From the NCBI GenBank assembly GCA_008921705.1, contig VFFE01007127.1, positions 829,472 to 893,471 of the forward strand: a stretch of DNA of 64,000 nt, given 5' to 3'. The translations under genes were made by a program, and so were the position numbers. Shown here piece by piece: positions 24,691-35,811 of this stretch; positions within the stretch are counted from its first letter, which is position 1; each line of letters starts with the position of its first letter. This stretch comes from Burhinus oedicnemus (taxonomy: Eukaryota > Chordata > Aves > Charadriiformes > Burhinidae). The notes below the pieces were generated by a model. The model saw only the letters and a program-made list of their open reading frames with translations, was not told the DNA's origin and made no database searches.

Positions 24691-26274
24691 AAATGCAGAC
24701 TGTATGCTGGCACCCTGCAACTTGAAGGTACATGAAATGAGTTCTGCGTTAGAGGAAACAACCTGATGTCCCCCAAAATAAGTGCCTGTTCCAACAGCTT
24801 AAGAGCAAGATGTTGGAGATTAAATTCGTAATGTCCCGTGTAACGTACAGCTGGGTGTGCAAAGCCTTTCTGATGTGTGAAACAAGGGGTTCAGATACCG
24901 CACCTGTGTCGTGATCACTACTGGAGGCAGATAAAGTTGAGATGAGAGAAAACCTTGAGAGCAGTAATAAAACAGCTCCACGTCTGCCCCAGAAGAACTG
25001 CCAGCCAGAGTATTTTGACCCAATTCCTTTTTCCTTGAAATGAAATGCTTTGTTCCAGCTGAAACATGTGATAAGAATATTTTCCCATCGTGTTTCTAAG
25101 GGGAAGGTTTCTGAAGTCCAGGGTGAATTTTTCTGTCCTCTCCAGAGAAGCACAGGACTCTGAATTGAAATCTCGGCCTTTTGAATTTCAGGCCAGAAGC
25201 TCTGACACCATTACTTTTACCAAAAAAGACTTCCTTTCATCCCAGTGCAGAATTAAATCAGGTTCATAAACTTCACTTTGCTTTCATTGAACTCTAACTG
25301 GGAAATTAATTCAGTGATGCATGGATGGTCTAGCCAACTTGCTAGGACATTTAGATGAGCCAGCCCAGGTTCTCTCACATTGCCTGAAGCACTGTAGGAG
25401 CTGCTAAATGTCCTTCTTTGAAAGGTAGAGGATCAGGAGAGAAAGTAAAAGATAGTTTGCTAAAAGTCTCTTCCCATCTGGAGAACCCCTACGTATGGAT
25501 GGTGCTTGGATGAAATGCCTTTGAGCAGCAGGAGGTCTTGTGTGGGGCCTTTGCTATAGGGAGGATACGCAGCAGCGCAAGGCTCTTATTGAGGTACTGC
25601 TCTGATCAAGGCAGCAGAAAGTCCACACTGAAAGTAAGATGATTTTATACATGTTTTAGCTCAAAGTCTTCGGGGCATTTTCATATTGTCCTTGTATGAG
25701 TTAACTTGCTGCAGTAAATGAAGTCCAACGATCTTTCTAGGAGAACAATAGTTTTAATGGAGTAGCTTTGCCTTTGTTTCATAAGCAGTGTAATTCTAAG
25801 AAGGAATTGAGCTAAACATTTTGGGGCATTGAAATATTTAATTTATGAGTGTAATGTAGGACATGCCACCAAAATGATTTCTAATTAGGATGAAGTGTAA
25901 GAAGTAAATCTGATTAGAATTAAGACCTCCAGCGGTTTGGGTGTTTGCCTTTGGCTTGGTGCAGAGCTGCTCTGCTGAGTCCCTGCAGGGCTCCCAGACA
26001 ACGTGGCTGATATCAAACCCTTCCCTTTCTGAACCTGATGGGTGGCCACCCTGGCAGGGCAAATGTGCCCTTTATAAGAAAAATGAAAACAGAGATCTCC
26101 AGAATTACAGTGGGCTATGCAAAAAGAAATAGAAATAAAAGTAAGATCTCTAGGAGAAGGGAGTCTTTTGAGCTCAATAGACAGTAGTTTAATTAAATGT
26201 AGCTCCTGAGAGCCCTGAAGCCAGGCAGGTACGGGCTGAGCAGTCGGTGGGGTTGGCTGTGTTACTGTGTAAGA
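24691..26274. other. Noncoding stretch, no gene seen
   Basis: No gene or clear repeat. The block at about 25640-25910 is AT-rich with several ATTA cores and CTTTGTT-type motifs and has the texture of candidate conserved noncoding sequence. Confidence 0.5.
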
Positions 26275-26386
26275 TAGAATCATAGAATCATAGAATTGTC
26301 TAGGTTGGAAGGGACCTTTAAGATCATCAAGTCCAACCATTAACCTAACACTGGCAAAACCACCACTAAACCATAGAATCATAGAA
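26275..26386 (-). mobile_element. CR1 LINE 3' end, very short, minus strand
   Basis: The plus strand carries the reverse octamer tail (TAGAATCATAGAATCATAGAA at 26275-26295), then GGTTGGAAGGGACCTTTAAG and AAGTCCAACC, the reverse of the CR1 end. Only about 90 bases of element follow before a second tail-like phrase, CCATAGAATCATAGAAG, at about 26370-26386. This suggests either a second CR1 end inserted directly beside the first, or a local duplication of the tail. It shares diagnostic bases with the copy at 17459. Confidence 0.88.
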
Positions 26387-29300
26387 GATGACTGAGAGAT
26401 GGAGCAGTGCAGGCACCGTGCTGCTTTATGAGCTGTTATTCCCCCGCTGTTTCTGCAGCAATGCAAGATCCAAATGAGAGTCACTGATCAGGACTGCAGG
26501 ACTGCTCATCCAGTGACCTCAGTCGACTGCTCCAGGGCTTGGCGAGAGACAGGAGACAACGGGAATGTTCCCTGGCATGAATGCTACCTCCAGGAAAAGA
26601 GGAGATGGAGGAGGTCCATCCAAAGGATTTGGATGTTCTTTGGTGCTTAAATGCCTCATCCCTGGCTTTTCAACCTTTTTAGGTGCAGAACGTGGCGGAC
26701 TGACACTAAAAGGAGTTGAGAACAGTGGGGAGATAGCTTAAAAATGCAGAAAGAAGTTAGCTGCTTGTTCCCCACTAGAAGTATAAAGACACTAACCCTG
26801 CTGTGTGCATCTCTCTAAACCCACCTGCAGAAGCCAGAGGGAAGGAAAAGGGCTGGCTGTTGACCATAAGAGCTGAAATCCTCTTCTCCATATGCTTCTC
26901 CATAGAGCTGCATCTGTAAAGCCCATAGCAGTCCTGCAAACCTCGGGCAGAAGGGCTGTACATGGGGGTTGGAGGCAAGTCAACGTTACAGGCAGCCCTG
27001 ATTCCTCTGCTGGAAGAAATGTCTTACTTGCTGGTTTTGCTCATGGGCTAACCAAAAACCAGTAGTTCTGAAGAGGGGCAAACTGTGGAGTGGAAGGAGC
27101 CAGCACCTCGCTGGACATGTAGGGATGGGCCCTTGGAAATGTGATGCTCCAGTTTTTAGGGAACACATTGTCAGTCTTGACTTTTAGGGAGTCTCAGCCT
27201 GTTTCCCAAGAGGACTTGTATTCATCAGCCAAATTTATAGAGCTAAAACCACCTTCCCTTGAATTGAAGGCAAGAGGCAGTTTTGTGCTCCCTAGACACA
27301 CATGTGACCCTGCTCCTTTCCTCCCCCACTCTTTGCCTGCTTTCCAAGTACACTGCCTTTATAGCAAGATTCATCCTGTTTAAATATTAAATAGCAAAGC
27401 CATATAAATTAATGGTGCTGTTTTAAAACCCTCCGTTAAAGCCAGGCCTATCAGCAATGACAAATTGTCTCATTATGGGACATTAATTTCTTGTAATTTA
27501 TTTTAGTGAGTGAAGGTAAATTTATGGTTCCCTTTTTCCCTGGGGCATGTTGAGACCCAGCTACCAGGTCAGAGAGAGGTCACTAAGCCCCAGAAGAACT
27601 GAACTAAATGTCTTGCCAGGCAGGGAAGGAAGTGAGGAGGAAATTAATTTGTACAACCAAGGGCCAGTGCAAGACCAGCAGTGAGCCCTCTGGTCCCCAG
27701 CTCTCCCCCATGGTGGCTTCCATCTCCATCTGCCAGGTGAAACCCAGCAGCCATTGCATCTCCCCTAACATTAAGTTACCACGCACATGTCCGTGCAATG
27801 CAATTGTAAGACCTCAGCCCTGCTGGAGGCACGGTCTTGGGGCATCCATCTTCATGGCATCATCTTAAACTTACTGGATGTGAAAACAAGGAGTTTGGTG
27901 TCTTTCTCAGCCCATCTTGCTCAAACACATACAGTGACACAGTGCAAGACAAAGGGGATCAAGGTTGCCCATGTTCCTGGATGTTGTTTGCCATACCGGC
28001 TGGGTTGGGGGCTGCCGTGCCACCAGGGGTTTCAGTATGACATGCGGCACATGGAACACAAGGCCTGGCAATCAGAGCTGGGATCTGTTTCTGAGAAAGA
28101 GCTCAGGCTGAAACGACTGACATTTTCATCAGGGCCAGTAGCATCTGACAATTGGAAAAGTCTCTTTGACCCGTCAGATGAAGAGGATGGGTGGGGATTT
28201 TTCTCTCCCTTTGCTAGCTGTGCAGTTTTCACAGCTAATGCAGCACATTTTCAACTATATATATATATGTGTGGAGTAAATAAATTATGCATGAAGGGAA
28301 TATTTTTTTTTCCTTAAATCCATTATAAACGCCGTTATTACATTTGAATCCTTGATGAGCTGTGTAGTACACAAAACTCATTTAGTGGCTTCTTGATTCC
28401 CAAATCCGCATGCAGAGGCTGCTCAGACCCAGGCTGGACTTGACCCACTGAGAAAGTAATAGAATCGCAGCTAATGTTTCTGGGGCATCTCCTGTCCCAC
28501 AGGGTTGACAGAGTGGTTTATAACCCAGCGCTGATATTTTCACACCTGGATGCGTAGATCCAGGCCTAGAGATCCCAAATAAGTGTGGTTTGCCATGAGC
28601 CGCTCACAAAATTACTTTTTTTTTGGCTGGGAAAGGGAAGCTTCATTTACAGGTCAGAAATCTGGTTGTGGCAGCCCTGGTGAAGGCTGTAACTGGGTTA
28701 CTGTGGTTGCAGGTCGGTCTGGCCCTTCCTCCTCCCCACATTGGAAAGTGGGTCTTCCCATCCCAAAGGAGAGCTAAAGAAACCAGGGAAGAGAGTTTGG
28801 CATTTGGCAGAAGAGATGCATTAGTGCTGTTTGCAGAAGGAAAACCCGAGGAAAAATTGGATGTTGTATTGGGGAAAAATATTTGCTTGGCAAAACCCTG
28901 CACAGGGCAGGGAGGCCCCCGAGCACGGGTGCAAGCAGGATTTCTGCCTTTAAACAGAATCTTGTGGATGGCATGAACTGCTCCCCCCACCCACCTCATT
29001 GTCTGCCGAGACTTTTCCCTCCTCAAATACCGTTTCCCTGGCCTGAAAGATGCAGAGATATTTTCAGTGCTGCCCTAATATTTGCACCACTGACCTCCAC
29101 CATTCACCCCACTCCAATTAAAGACGTTCCTGCTATGGAGGGGAATGCATTAGGGGCTGGAAGGAGGTATACCAGCCCCAAGCAGCTATGCCTGGAAGTG
29201 ACTGCATGGCGTGCAGACCCGTGAAATCATTTTCCCTGCCTTAAACTGTGAGCATTGAGTCCTGATCTGCCTTTTAAAAAAATAAAGAAAACCAAAACGC

Positions 29301-31283
29301 CAACAGCATGCACACGCTCACTGGAGGGAAAACACTTTTCACATCATTGCACGGCTACCTGCTTCCACAAGATGTAATTTCTCTCGCAATTGCCTTCTGC
29401 TACATTAGACTTTGCTGAAGACACAGCCCGTTGCTATTCTTCAAAGCACAGCTTGGGTTTCCTAGTCAAATAGCCAGCTGCCCAAATGAAAGCAAAAGCT
29501 TCGCCGCAGGATAATGACAAGGCTCGGGCTCTTCCCTGCAACACAGACACAGCTGGGGACAGGGCTGGCCCATTCAGCCATGCCATGAACAGGCTGTTGT
29601 GCCATGGGATCCCAGGTACAGAGATGCTCCCATAGCAAAGGCAGATGGTATTTTTCTGCCGCTAACCGTTCTGGGACAGAGGAGATGAGCTGTTTTCTGC
29701 CATGGGGCACAAAGGAAAAGCTGTGTCAGCGGATGGGTGGTAGGCTGGTAGAGCCCTCTCAACAAGGATAGCACTGAGCTGGATCTGCTGAGACAAGGGA
29801 TGGGGTCTCGTTTCTGCGTTAGCACAGCCCAGCAAGTCACCGGGGGTTTGCTAAGCGATGGTAACTTGCCAGTTTTCTCCTGGATGTAGGATGTGGATCT
29901 TTACTTTATCCTTCTTTGGTGAAGCGAAAAGTAAGTTATGTTACCTCGCACTTGCGTATGCACCGTGTCTACACACCTCAGCCAGGCTGGGGTACATTCT
30001 TCAGACTTGAGAGCTCAAAGGAAACCCCAGGTACAACTCTGCAGTGGCTTTTACTATATATCTTGTTCCACAAAGCAAGCAAGTAAATGAATGTCAACAC
30101 ACGGCTGTTGTCTGAGGCTCAGAGGATGCTATAAGGGTTGTGCAAGGCTACTGGCCCCTCCTTGGTCCCTCGGCATTTCTGGCCCTCCCTGTTTACCAGT
30201 GGCAGGAGGTGGCAGCTGCTCTCCCTGTGGTGCTGCTGGCTTCACACCCCTCCCCATCGCTGCTGCACCCTGGCGAGAGCCCTGCCCTGGGGATATGGGT
30301 GACAGGGGTTTGCTCCATCATGCTGGAGCAATCCAAGGCTGCCACATCCCCAAATAACGTCTGGGACTTTCTGACTCCTGGCTGTGTCAGCATCAGCAAG
30401 TGGAAAAGCAGGGACAAGGAGAGTTAAAAAACCATGTACAGCACCCGGCACAAGGAGATCCTGTCCTTTTGGGTGTGCAGTAACACGGGGGACTGGACTC
30501 CAGACTTCCAAACCTCCTACCTCCTGCCTTTTCCACTCGCCCATACTGCCTGCCTACCGCTGTGTTGTGGGATGCTGCACAGCAGCACCGCAGGACAATT
30601 AGGATGGGAAGGACAGTAATGACGTATCTGGATGAAATTACAAAAGCAATTTAAGATGCCAGGTTTACAGGTGAGGAGAAGAATCGCAGCTCTCTTGGCT
30701 TACCCTGGAGTAATCAGCACTTCTGACACTGGGTTGCAAGAAGGGTGGAGAAAATTTACCAACGTCATGGCTTGAACAGGACAGCAGGGAGCCTGGTCCT
30801 GCTTTCGTATGAACGGCCTCTCTAATCATCAGCTTTGGGTCCAGCCATCAGGAAAACAGCAGCCTGCCCTGGTGGGAGCCCGAATATCCTCCACCTTCTC
30901 CTCTGCAGAAAGGCAGTGTGGCACCTTCCGCCTTTATAAAGTTTCCTGAGACAGACGGATGTTCAGCCATATATAAGAGCTCGTTGCTGTCCTTGGCTCC
31001 AGGTCGTTCTAGGAAGCGGGCCAGCACCTGGAGAAGTCAACAGAAAGGCTCCCAGCAGCTTCAGCAGAGCAGTGATGCTCTGAGAGATGTGCTCACCATG
31101 TGAAATGCGTCATGCTGTGCCTAGCTGATTTACATCCGATAACCCCCACTGGCTTCCGCAGAGCTCTGCCAGGCTGCTCTATCCGAGGATGTCACCCAGA
31201 AGCCAACAGACCTCAGGAATGTGCTTTCCTTTCAAAAGCAGAGCAGCCCTTCAAGTAGCACATACCTCAGCACAAAAACTGGG
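26387..31283. other. Noncoding stretch, no gene seen
   Basis: About 4.9 kb without a gene, RNA gene or recognised mobile element. A short (TA)n run lies at 28256-28268. The AT-rich block at about 27370-27530 has candidate conserved noncoding texture. Open frames of up to 176 codons (27787-28317, plus) overlap frames on the other strand and encode nothing recognisable. Confidence 0.5.
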
Positions 31284-31313
31284 TGCCCAGTGCAAGGAAT
31301 GAAAATAACCCCA
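31284..31313 (-). repeat. 30-bp dispersed repeat, copy 2
   Basis: Second copy of the 30-base segment at 20008-20037, in the same orientation and about 11.3 kb away, with one mismatch. On the left both copies are preceded within 20 bases by ACAAA, which suggests that homology once extended further. Confidence 0.7.
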
Positions 31314-32561
31314 ATAAAAATGGTTGGTTGGCTTAATTGCTGAGCCCCCCTCCGATGGGTCCTTTGCGCCTGTCGCTGCCGGAAGGAGAGAAGCTCATTT
31401 GTGTAGCTGGCAAAACATAATCTCAATAACGCTGCTAATGTGCTGTGTAATTGTAGGCAGCCGTGCAGGTAGCTGTGGCCAGGAGGAACGTTTGTCCCTG
31501 ACGGGTCAGGGATTTAGAAATCTCTCTCTCTCTCATATAAAGCTGGAAAAAGAGTGTGAAGCACAAGTGTCTTGATTTACATGCAGAGTGACATATAAAT
31601 AGCAGTGCTGGGTTGGCTTCAGGGGTCTCACTGAGGGTTTTCAAGCTTTCCTTTGTTCCCAGGAGCTTGAAATCTGGCTCCGTTTCCCTGCGGCACAGAG
31701 GGGTGAGGTTTGCTGTTGCTCTGACATCTCCCACCTGCTCTGTGCTGCCTCGGAGCTGGGGGCAGAGATCCATGCCCAGCAGCACAGAGCACAGCACATG
31801 CTCAGGGCTGGTGTCCTAAGGGTTTTGTTGCAGCCAATTCCAGGCATTGCTTTTCCACCAAAAACCTCTCTGTTGCAATGCTGATTTTTCTTTTTTTTTT
31901 TTAAAAATATGTGTCAGCTGCTTTTTACAGAGGAGAAAAGAAAACAACAGGTCTCTGCTGGTGACAGGGGACACCTGGAGAAAGTGCTGGCTTTGACTTC
32001 TTGGCATCTCTAGGCTGGACTTCTGCATACAGATCCAAGATTAGGTGTCCTCAGAGCCACAGCAGCTGAACTAGGAAACCTGCGCTGAAGACTGTACTCT
32101 GAGTTTTCAAAGCCTTTCCTTTAACTCTTAAATGATCACCTTGGACTGCAATTGTCTCCTTTCCATATGGGAAAGAAACTGATTAGAAGATCACGGCAAA
32201 AGAAATTAAGAATAAATTAAAATTTGATTGTAAGCAACATAAAACGTAAGCTGTTTGGGTTTAGGCTGCTTGTAGCTCTTTTCATAATTAAAAATGAATC
32301 ATTTATAGGGTATGTAACAAAGCTGGAGGCCCAAGAAGTATTGTTTCCTCCTTATTCACTCTGTCTGTACTTGTGGAACTCCTCCAACATTTAGGTAGCT
32401 CAGGTTTGATTCTCCTTGGGGAGAGAGTCTGTGATCTGAATACATTTCTCCTTCTCCTGGGAAGCAGCCAGTCATGGACTGGGATGCTGTTAGACATGAC
32501 TTACACACTGGGATGTTTAATGATGAAGGGGTTGACTTCAGCCTGGTGCTGAGGAGCCCCA
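31314..32561. other. Noncoding stretch, no gene seen
   Basis: No gene seen. A short (CT)n run lies at about 31520-31534, a T run near 31890-31902, and an AT-rich block at about 32160-32310. Confidence 0.5.
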
Positions 32562-32603
32562 GGGAAATGGAGCCAAACAGCCTGAAATGACACTACGATG
32601 TGG
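32562..32603 (+). repeat. 42-bp direct repeat, copy 1
   Basis: About 36 of 42 bases match 33524-33565, including the uninterrupted AGCCAAACAGCCTGAAATG. The two copies are about 960 bp apart in the same orientation. A gapped similarity may continue to the left (TGATG, then GTTGA and a TGGT..TGAGG phrase). The family is unknown. Confidence 0.7.
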
Positions 32604-33523
32604 TGAAAAATGTTACTGGGGTCTGAATTATCCCTTTGATGCCCCTGCAACGTTGATAAATGTCACCAAAAGGAGCTGAGGCCAGGCCTCCTGCATCAGC
32701 ACCCTGATTGCAGGGCTCTCATTTTTACTCCGAGTACATCTTTCATTCATAAGCCAGCTATGTGACCCCTCAGAACAAGAGGTTTGATGAGTTTGCATCC
32801 TCTGATTGCAATAACCCAGCCCAGGGGACAAAAACCCAGCAACCACCCCCCTCAAAAAAAAACCCAATGACAAAACAAAACAAAACAAAACAATAAAACA
32901 CAACAACAAAAAGAAAAATAACCCTCAAAAGCGCAGAGAAACCTTCTTGTCCCCAGCCCGAAAGCCACTGATGCTCAGTAAGTTGCCCTGGGAGGTCTGT
33001 GAGCATGTTCTAGAGCTACGAATTCAAGTCCAGGATGGTCGCGGTGTTGCCCTTTGGTGCTGTTAGAGCCAGGGATGAGTTTGGGAGGTCTCTGCTTGCC
33101 TCGAGACAGGGATGGGCATCTCCAGGAGAACCTGGTCCTGCCTGTGCCCTTGCCAAGACCAGAGCTGTTAAGGACTGGTTAAGCTGGGAAGACAGAGGTC
33201 CACCTATGCAACACAACTTTCTCCTTCCAGCAGCCAAGAATGAAAAATGAATGCGTTTGCAAGCTGTGTTGCCCTGGGCAATTGATATTTCAGTCTCTGA
33301 GGCTCTTGGGCACACGCAATTTTCACAGTCAGTTAAAAATAAAAACCGGTTCATCTCAGTGGCTCTGCACGAGTGCTGTAACAGCCAGGCTTGTTCTGCC
33401 TCTGCACTACCCTGCTCCTGACAGGGGAAAGGGTTAAAACCCAGCACCACCACAGCCAACAGCACATCAATGGCAGTTTTAAAGCCATTGCTCTCCGTGA
33501 TGTTGAGTCTTGGTTTATGAGGT
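32604..33523. other. Noncoding stretch between direct repeats
   Basis: This holds an A-rich, C-interrupted patch at 32852-32925 that includes (CAAAA)n at about 32871-32893. A perfect 7-bp inverted repeat lies at 33468-33490 (CAATGGC and GCCATTG, 9-base loop). A minus-strand open frame of 211 codons (33016-33651) is the longest in the window, but nothing in it is recognisable. Confidence 0.55.
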
Positions 33524-33565
33524 GGGGAATGCAGCCAAACAGCCTGAAATGCCATTAGGATGGGG
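33524..33565 (+). repeat. 42-bp direct repeat, copy 2
   Basis: Partner of 32562-32603, with about six mismatches over 42 bases and no internal gap. It lies about 390 bp left of the solo LTR and does not belong to it. Confidence 0.7.
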
Positions 33566-33951
33566 AACGAAGGCGGGGAGAGGGGACTGGAAAGCAAACA
33601 AATACTGTTGCGTTGATTTAATTTCTCCTGGACTTCCAAAGGTCTTGCCATTATTCACTGTCATGCTTCACCTCCTGTCAGTTAGCCCCAGATGAGAGCC
33701 TGGGAGCTCAAACAATTAATCACAGCGGTATGTCAAGGTGCTGATGGCCCGTGGCAGGGCCAGCCGGCGGAGGGAGGGATGCTCTGGAGCGGGGAGCGAA
33801 GGTCTAGTTCAAGGCTTGCCCTCCTGAGAAGCTTTTATGCCGTGCAAAAGTTATGCTGCTTTTAAACGAATAACCTTCCCGCAGCAGATAAAAGCTCATC
33901 ACACCTCGGTCACTGCAGAGCTGTCCCCGTGCAGGGATGTTTATTCCCCTC

Positions 33952-34535
33952 TGTCGTGGTTTCACCCCAGCCAGCAACCAGGACCATGCAGCCAGTAGCT
34001 CACTCCCCCCAGCTGGGATGGGGGAGAGAATCAGAAAAGTAAAAGTGAGGAAAAACGTGTGGGTTGAGATAAAAATAGTTTAGTAGGTAGAGCAGAAGCT
34101 GCACACATAAGCGAAGCAAAACAAGGAATTCATTCACCGCTTCCCACGGGCAGGCGGGTGTTCAGCCATCGCCGGGAGAGCAGGGCTCCATCACGCATAA
34201 CGGTTACTTGGGGAGACAAACGCCATCACTCCCAAAGTCTCCCCTCCTTCCTTCTTCTTCCGCAGCTTTATATACTGAGCATGACATCATATGGCATGGC
34301 ATATCCCTGTGGTCCATTGGGGTCAGCTGTCCCGGCTGTGCCCCCTCCCAGCTCCTTGTTCACCCCCAGCCTGCTTGCTGGTGGGACAGGGTGAGGAGCA
34401 GAAAAGGCCTGGACTGCTTAGTAACAACCAAAGCCACCAGTGCTCTATCGCACTATTCCCATCCCAAATCCAAAACACAGCACTATACCAGCTGCTAATA
34501 AAAAAGTTAACTCTGTCCCAACTGACACCATGACA
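33952..34535 (-). mobile_element. Solo LTR of an avian endogenous retrovirus
   Basis: This 584-bp stretch begins TG and ends CA and matches, as I remember it, an abundant bird LTR type (similar to elements named TguLTR5 in zebra finch; the family name is from memory). The minus strand is the sense strand: it opens TGTCATGGTGTCAG, has a TATA box (34274-34267) about 260 bp in, and closes with GGTTTCACC-reverse and ACGACA. Flanking bases CCCCTC (33946-33951) and CCCTTC (34536-34541) look like a 6-bp target duplication with one change. There is no primer-binding site, gag, pol or env beside it and no second LTR, so it is a solo LTR left by LTR-LTR recombination. The TATA box and a CRE-like motif suggest it may still have promoter potential. 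Confidence 0.88.
34267..34289 (-). promoter_or_regulatory. LTR core promoter motifs (TATA box, CRE-like site)
   Basis: Within the solo LTR the minus strand reads TATATAAA at 34274-34267, a good TATA box. Just upstream of it on that strand lies TGATGTCA (34289-34282), one base from the CRE palindrome TGACGTCA. This is the expected U3 promoter layout; any transcript would run leftward from about 34240. Activity is not shown by the sequence. Confidence 0.6.
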
Positions 34536-34694
34536 CCCTTCAGCACCTTTACGCTGCTGGAGACAGGGATTAGGCTGCAGGTTGGTTGCTGCCCTTTCCA
34601 AAGTGCTCCAGACAGACCTAAAGCTGTTTTCCCTGGCAGGGTAGAGTCCTCAGCTCTGGTCTGCGGCACCTGACAGGTTGACACGCACCCAGAG

Positions 34695-34770
34695 TTTGGT
34701 GCAGGGCTTGGGAACATTGTAAGGTAAGGAAGTACCTTGATTTCCAAAACTAGAAGTTAAGCAGGTATCT
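34695..34770 (+). repeat. 76-bp direct repeat, copy 1
   Basis: It aligns without gaps to 35736-35811 with about 60 of 76 bases identical (about 79%), including TTTGGTGCAG, GCTTGGGAA, CTTGATTTC and TTAAG. Weaker similarity reaches about 20 bases further left. The unit is not recognised. Because a MIR remnant lies between the copies, they are unlikely to be the LTRs of one young element; two insertions of one family or an old local duplication fit better. Confidence 0.75.
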
Positions 34771-34801
34771 CCACGAGGTAAGTAGGTATCTCCATGAGAG
34801 G
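34758..34801 (+). repeat. Tandem duplication, two units of 21-23 bp
   Basis: Unit one (34758-34778) and unit two (34779-34801) share TAAG, AGGTATCTCCA and GAG with two substitutions and a 2-base insertion. The duplication starts inside the 76-bp repeat copy and is absent from its partner near 35.8 kb, so it arose after the two copies separated. Confidence 0.8.
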
Positions 34802-34929
34802 CAGCAGGGCTCAGCAGGGTGTGGGAGCCCCTTAAGTTATTTAAAATCTATCACTGCACCATCTGTCATGCATAATTTACGGCCCAGAAATGGCAAGGGG
34901 AGCCTCAGGCTGCTGCATTTCCATCCCCC

Positions 34930-35030
34930 CTCTGCTACTTGTCAGCTGGACGTTATTTAGCAAGTGGCGGTGTTGCTGTGCCTCAGTTTCCCCAGCACAA
35001 TAGGGATAGTGATAGTGACTTACCTTGGCC
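34930..35030 (+). mobile_element. MIR SINE remnant
   Basis: It follows the MIR core in sense orientation: TCTGCTACTTGTCAGCTGGA, then CTGTGCCTCAGTTTCCCC at about 34976, then an ATAGGGATAGTGATAGTGAC block matching the GGGATAATAATAGTACC region. Order and spacing agree over about 100 bases. It is the best-kept MIR copy in the window. Confidence 0.65.
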
Positions 35031-35735
35031 CCTACTCCCAGAATTACGCATGGAAAAGGCAGTTTAAGAGCTCTTTGCTTGCTGACTCCAACATACACCT
35101 TTCCAGGACACTCCACGACCAGACAGCAAAATGTTGCTCACCATTGCAGTCACCGTGCTGGGCTGTGGAAATCACAGAACAGCCTTTTTACCTTCCTTCC
35201 AACCCCAAATGGCAAAGAGGGGGTAGATAAACAAAAATGCCCTTTCATCTAACTTCTCCCTCAAGCCGGATGACTGTGTCTGCGTGCACATAGCCCACAT
35301 CAACATACTTTGGGTTGAGTTCCCGTTCCCTAATCACTGACAAATGCCGTACAAAGCACTAGAGAATCAATAGGTCCTGACCCAGGGACCTTATATCCTC
35401 AGGAGTCAACCCGTCTGTGACAGGTCTGAGACCCTGAGAGCGTGGAAACCCCGAGACGTGCCAGATGTTACAGGCACTTGGGGTATTCCAAGACCTTGTA
35501 TAAATTTAACCCATGTCATATGTATCCGTGTTGGGCTCAGGGGAAAACCCAGGGCTAAGATTGCTGACGGGGATAATTAATGTTAATCCTGGTTAAACTG
35601 GCAAGCCTAGAGACGCCTCAGTGACCAGCTGGGACCAATATCGGTATGCTTTCATCTGAACTGGTGCGACAAGGCTGAGAAGGGGGGAACCGTCAAAGGA
35701 TCTCCAGCTCTCAGAAGTTTCATACGCATTAAGAT
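35031..35735. other. Noncoding stretch between the 76-bp repeats
   Basis: No gene or known repeat. The phrases around 35380-35700 (for example AACCCCGAGACG and GGTTAAACTGGCAAGCC) look like part of an unrecognised repeat unit that could include the 76-bp copy, but I cannot assign it. Confidence 0.4.
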
Positions 35736-35811
35736 TTTGGTGCAGCGCTTGGGAATATTTTGAAATAAGACAGTAGCTTGATTTCTCAAGCTAGAAATTA
35801 AGTTGGTATCA
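35736..35811 (+). repeat. 76-bp direct repeat, copy 2
   Basis: Partner of 34695-34770 at an offset of 1041 bp. It lacks the 21-23 bp tandem duplication. Left of it the phrase CAGCTCTCAGAAGTTTCATACGC parallels the sequence left of copy 1 with gaps. Confidence 0.75.

Noticed and set aside
25885..26484. Minus-strand open frame of 199 codons
   Set aside because: It crosses a CR1 3' end, including its octamer tail, so it cannot be an intact host gene; no domain seen.
33016..33651. Minus-strand open frame of 211 codons, the longest in the window
   Set aside because: No recognisable domain, overlapped by open frames on the plus strand, runs through a 42-bp repeat copy; consistent with chance in moderately GC-rich DNA.
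34695..35811. Reading the 76-bp pair as the two LTRs of one retroelement
   Set aside because: No TG/CA ends, no primer-binding site, and an ancient MIR remnant lies between the copies.
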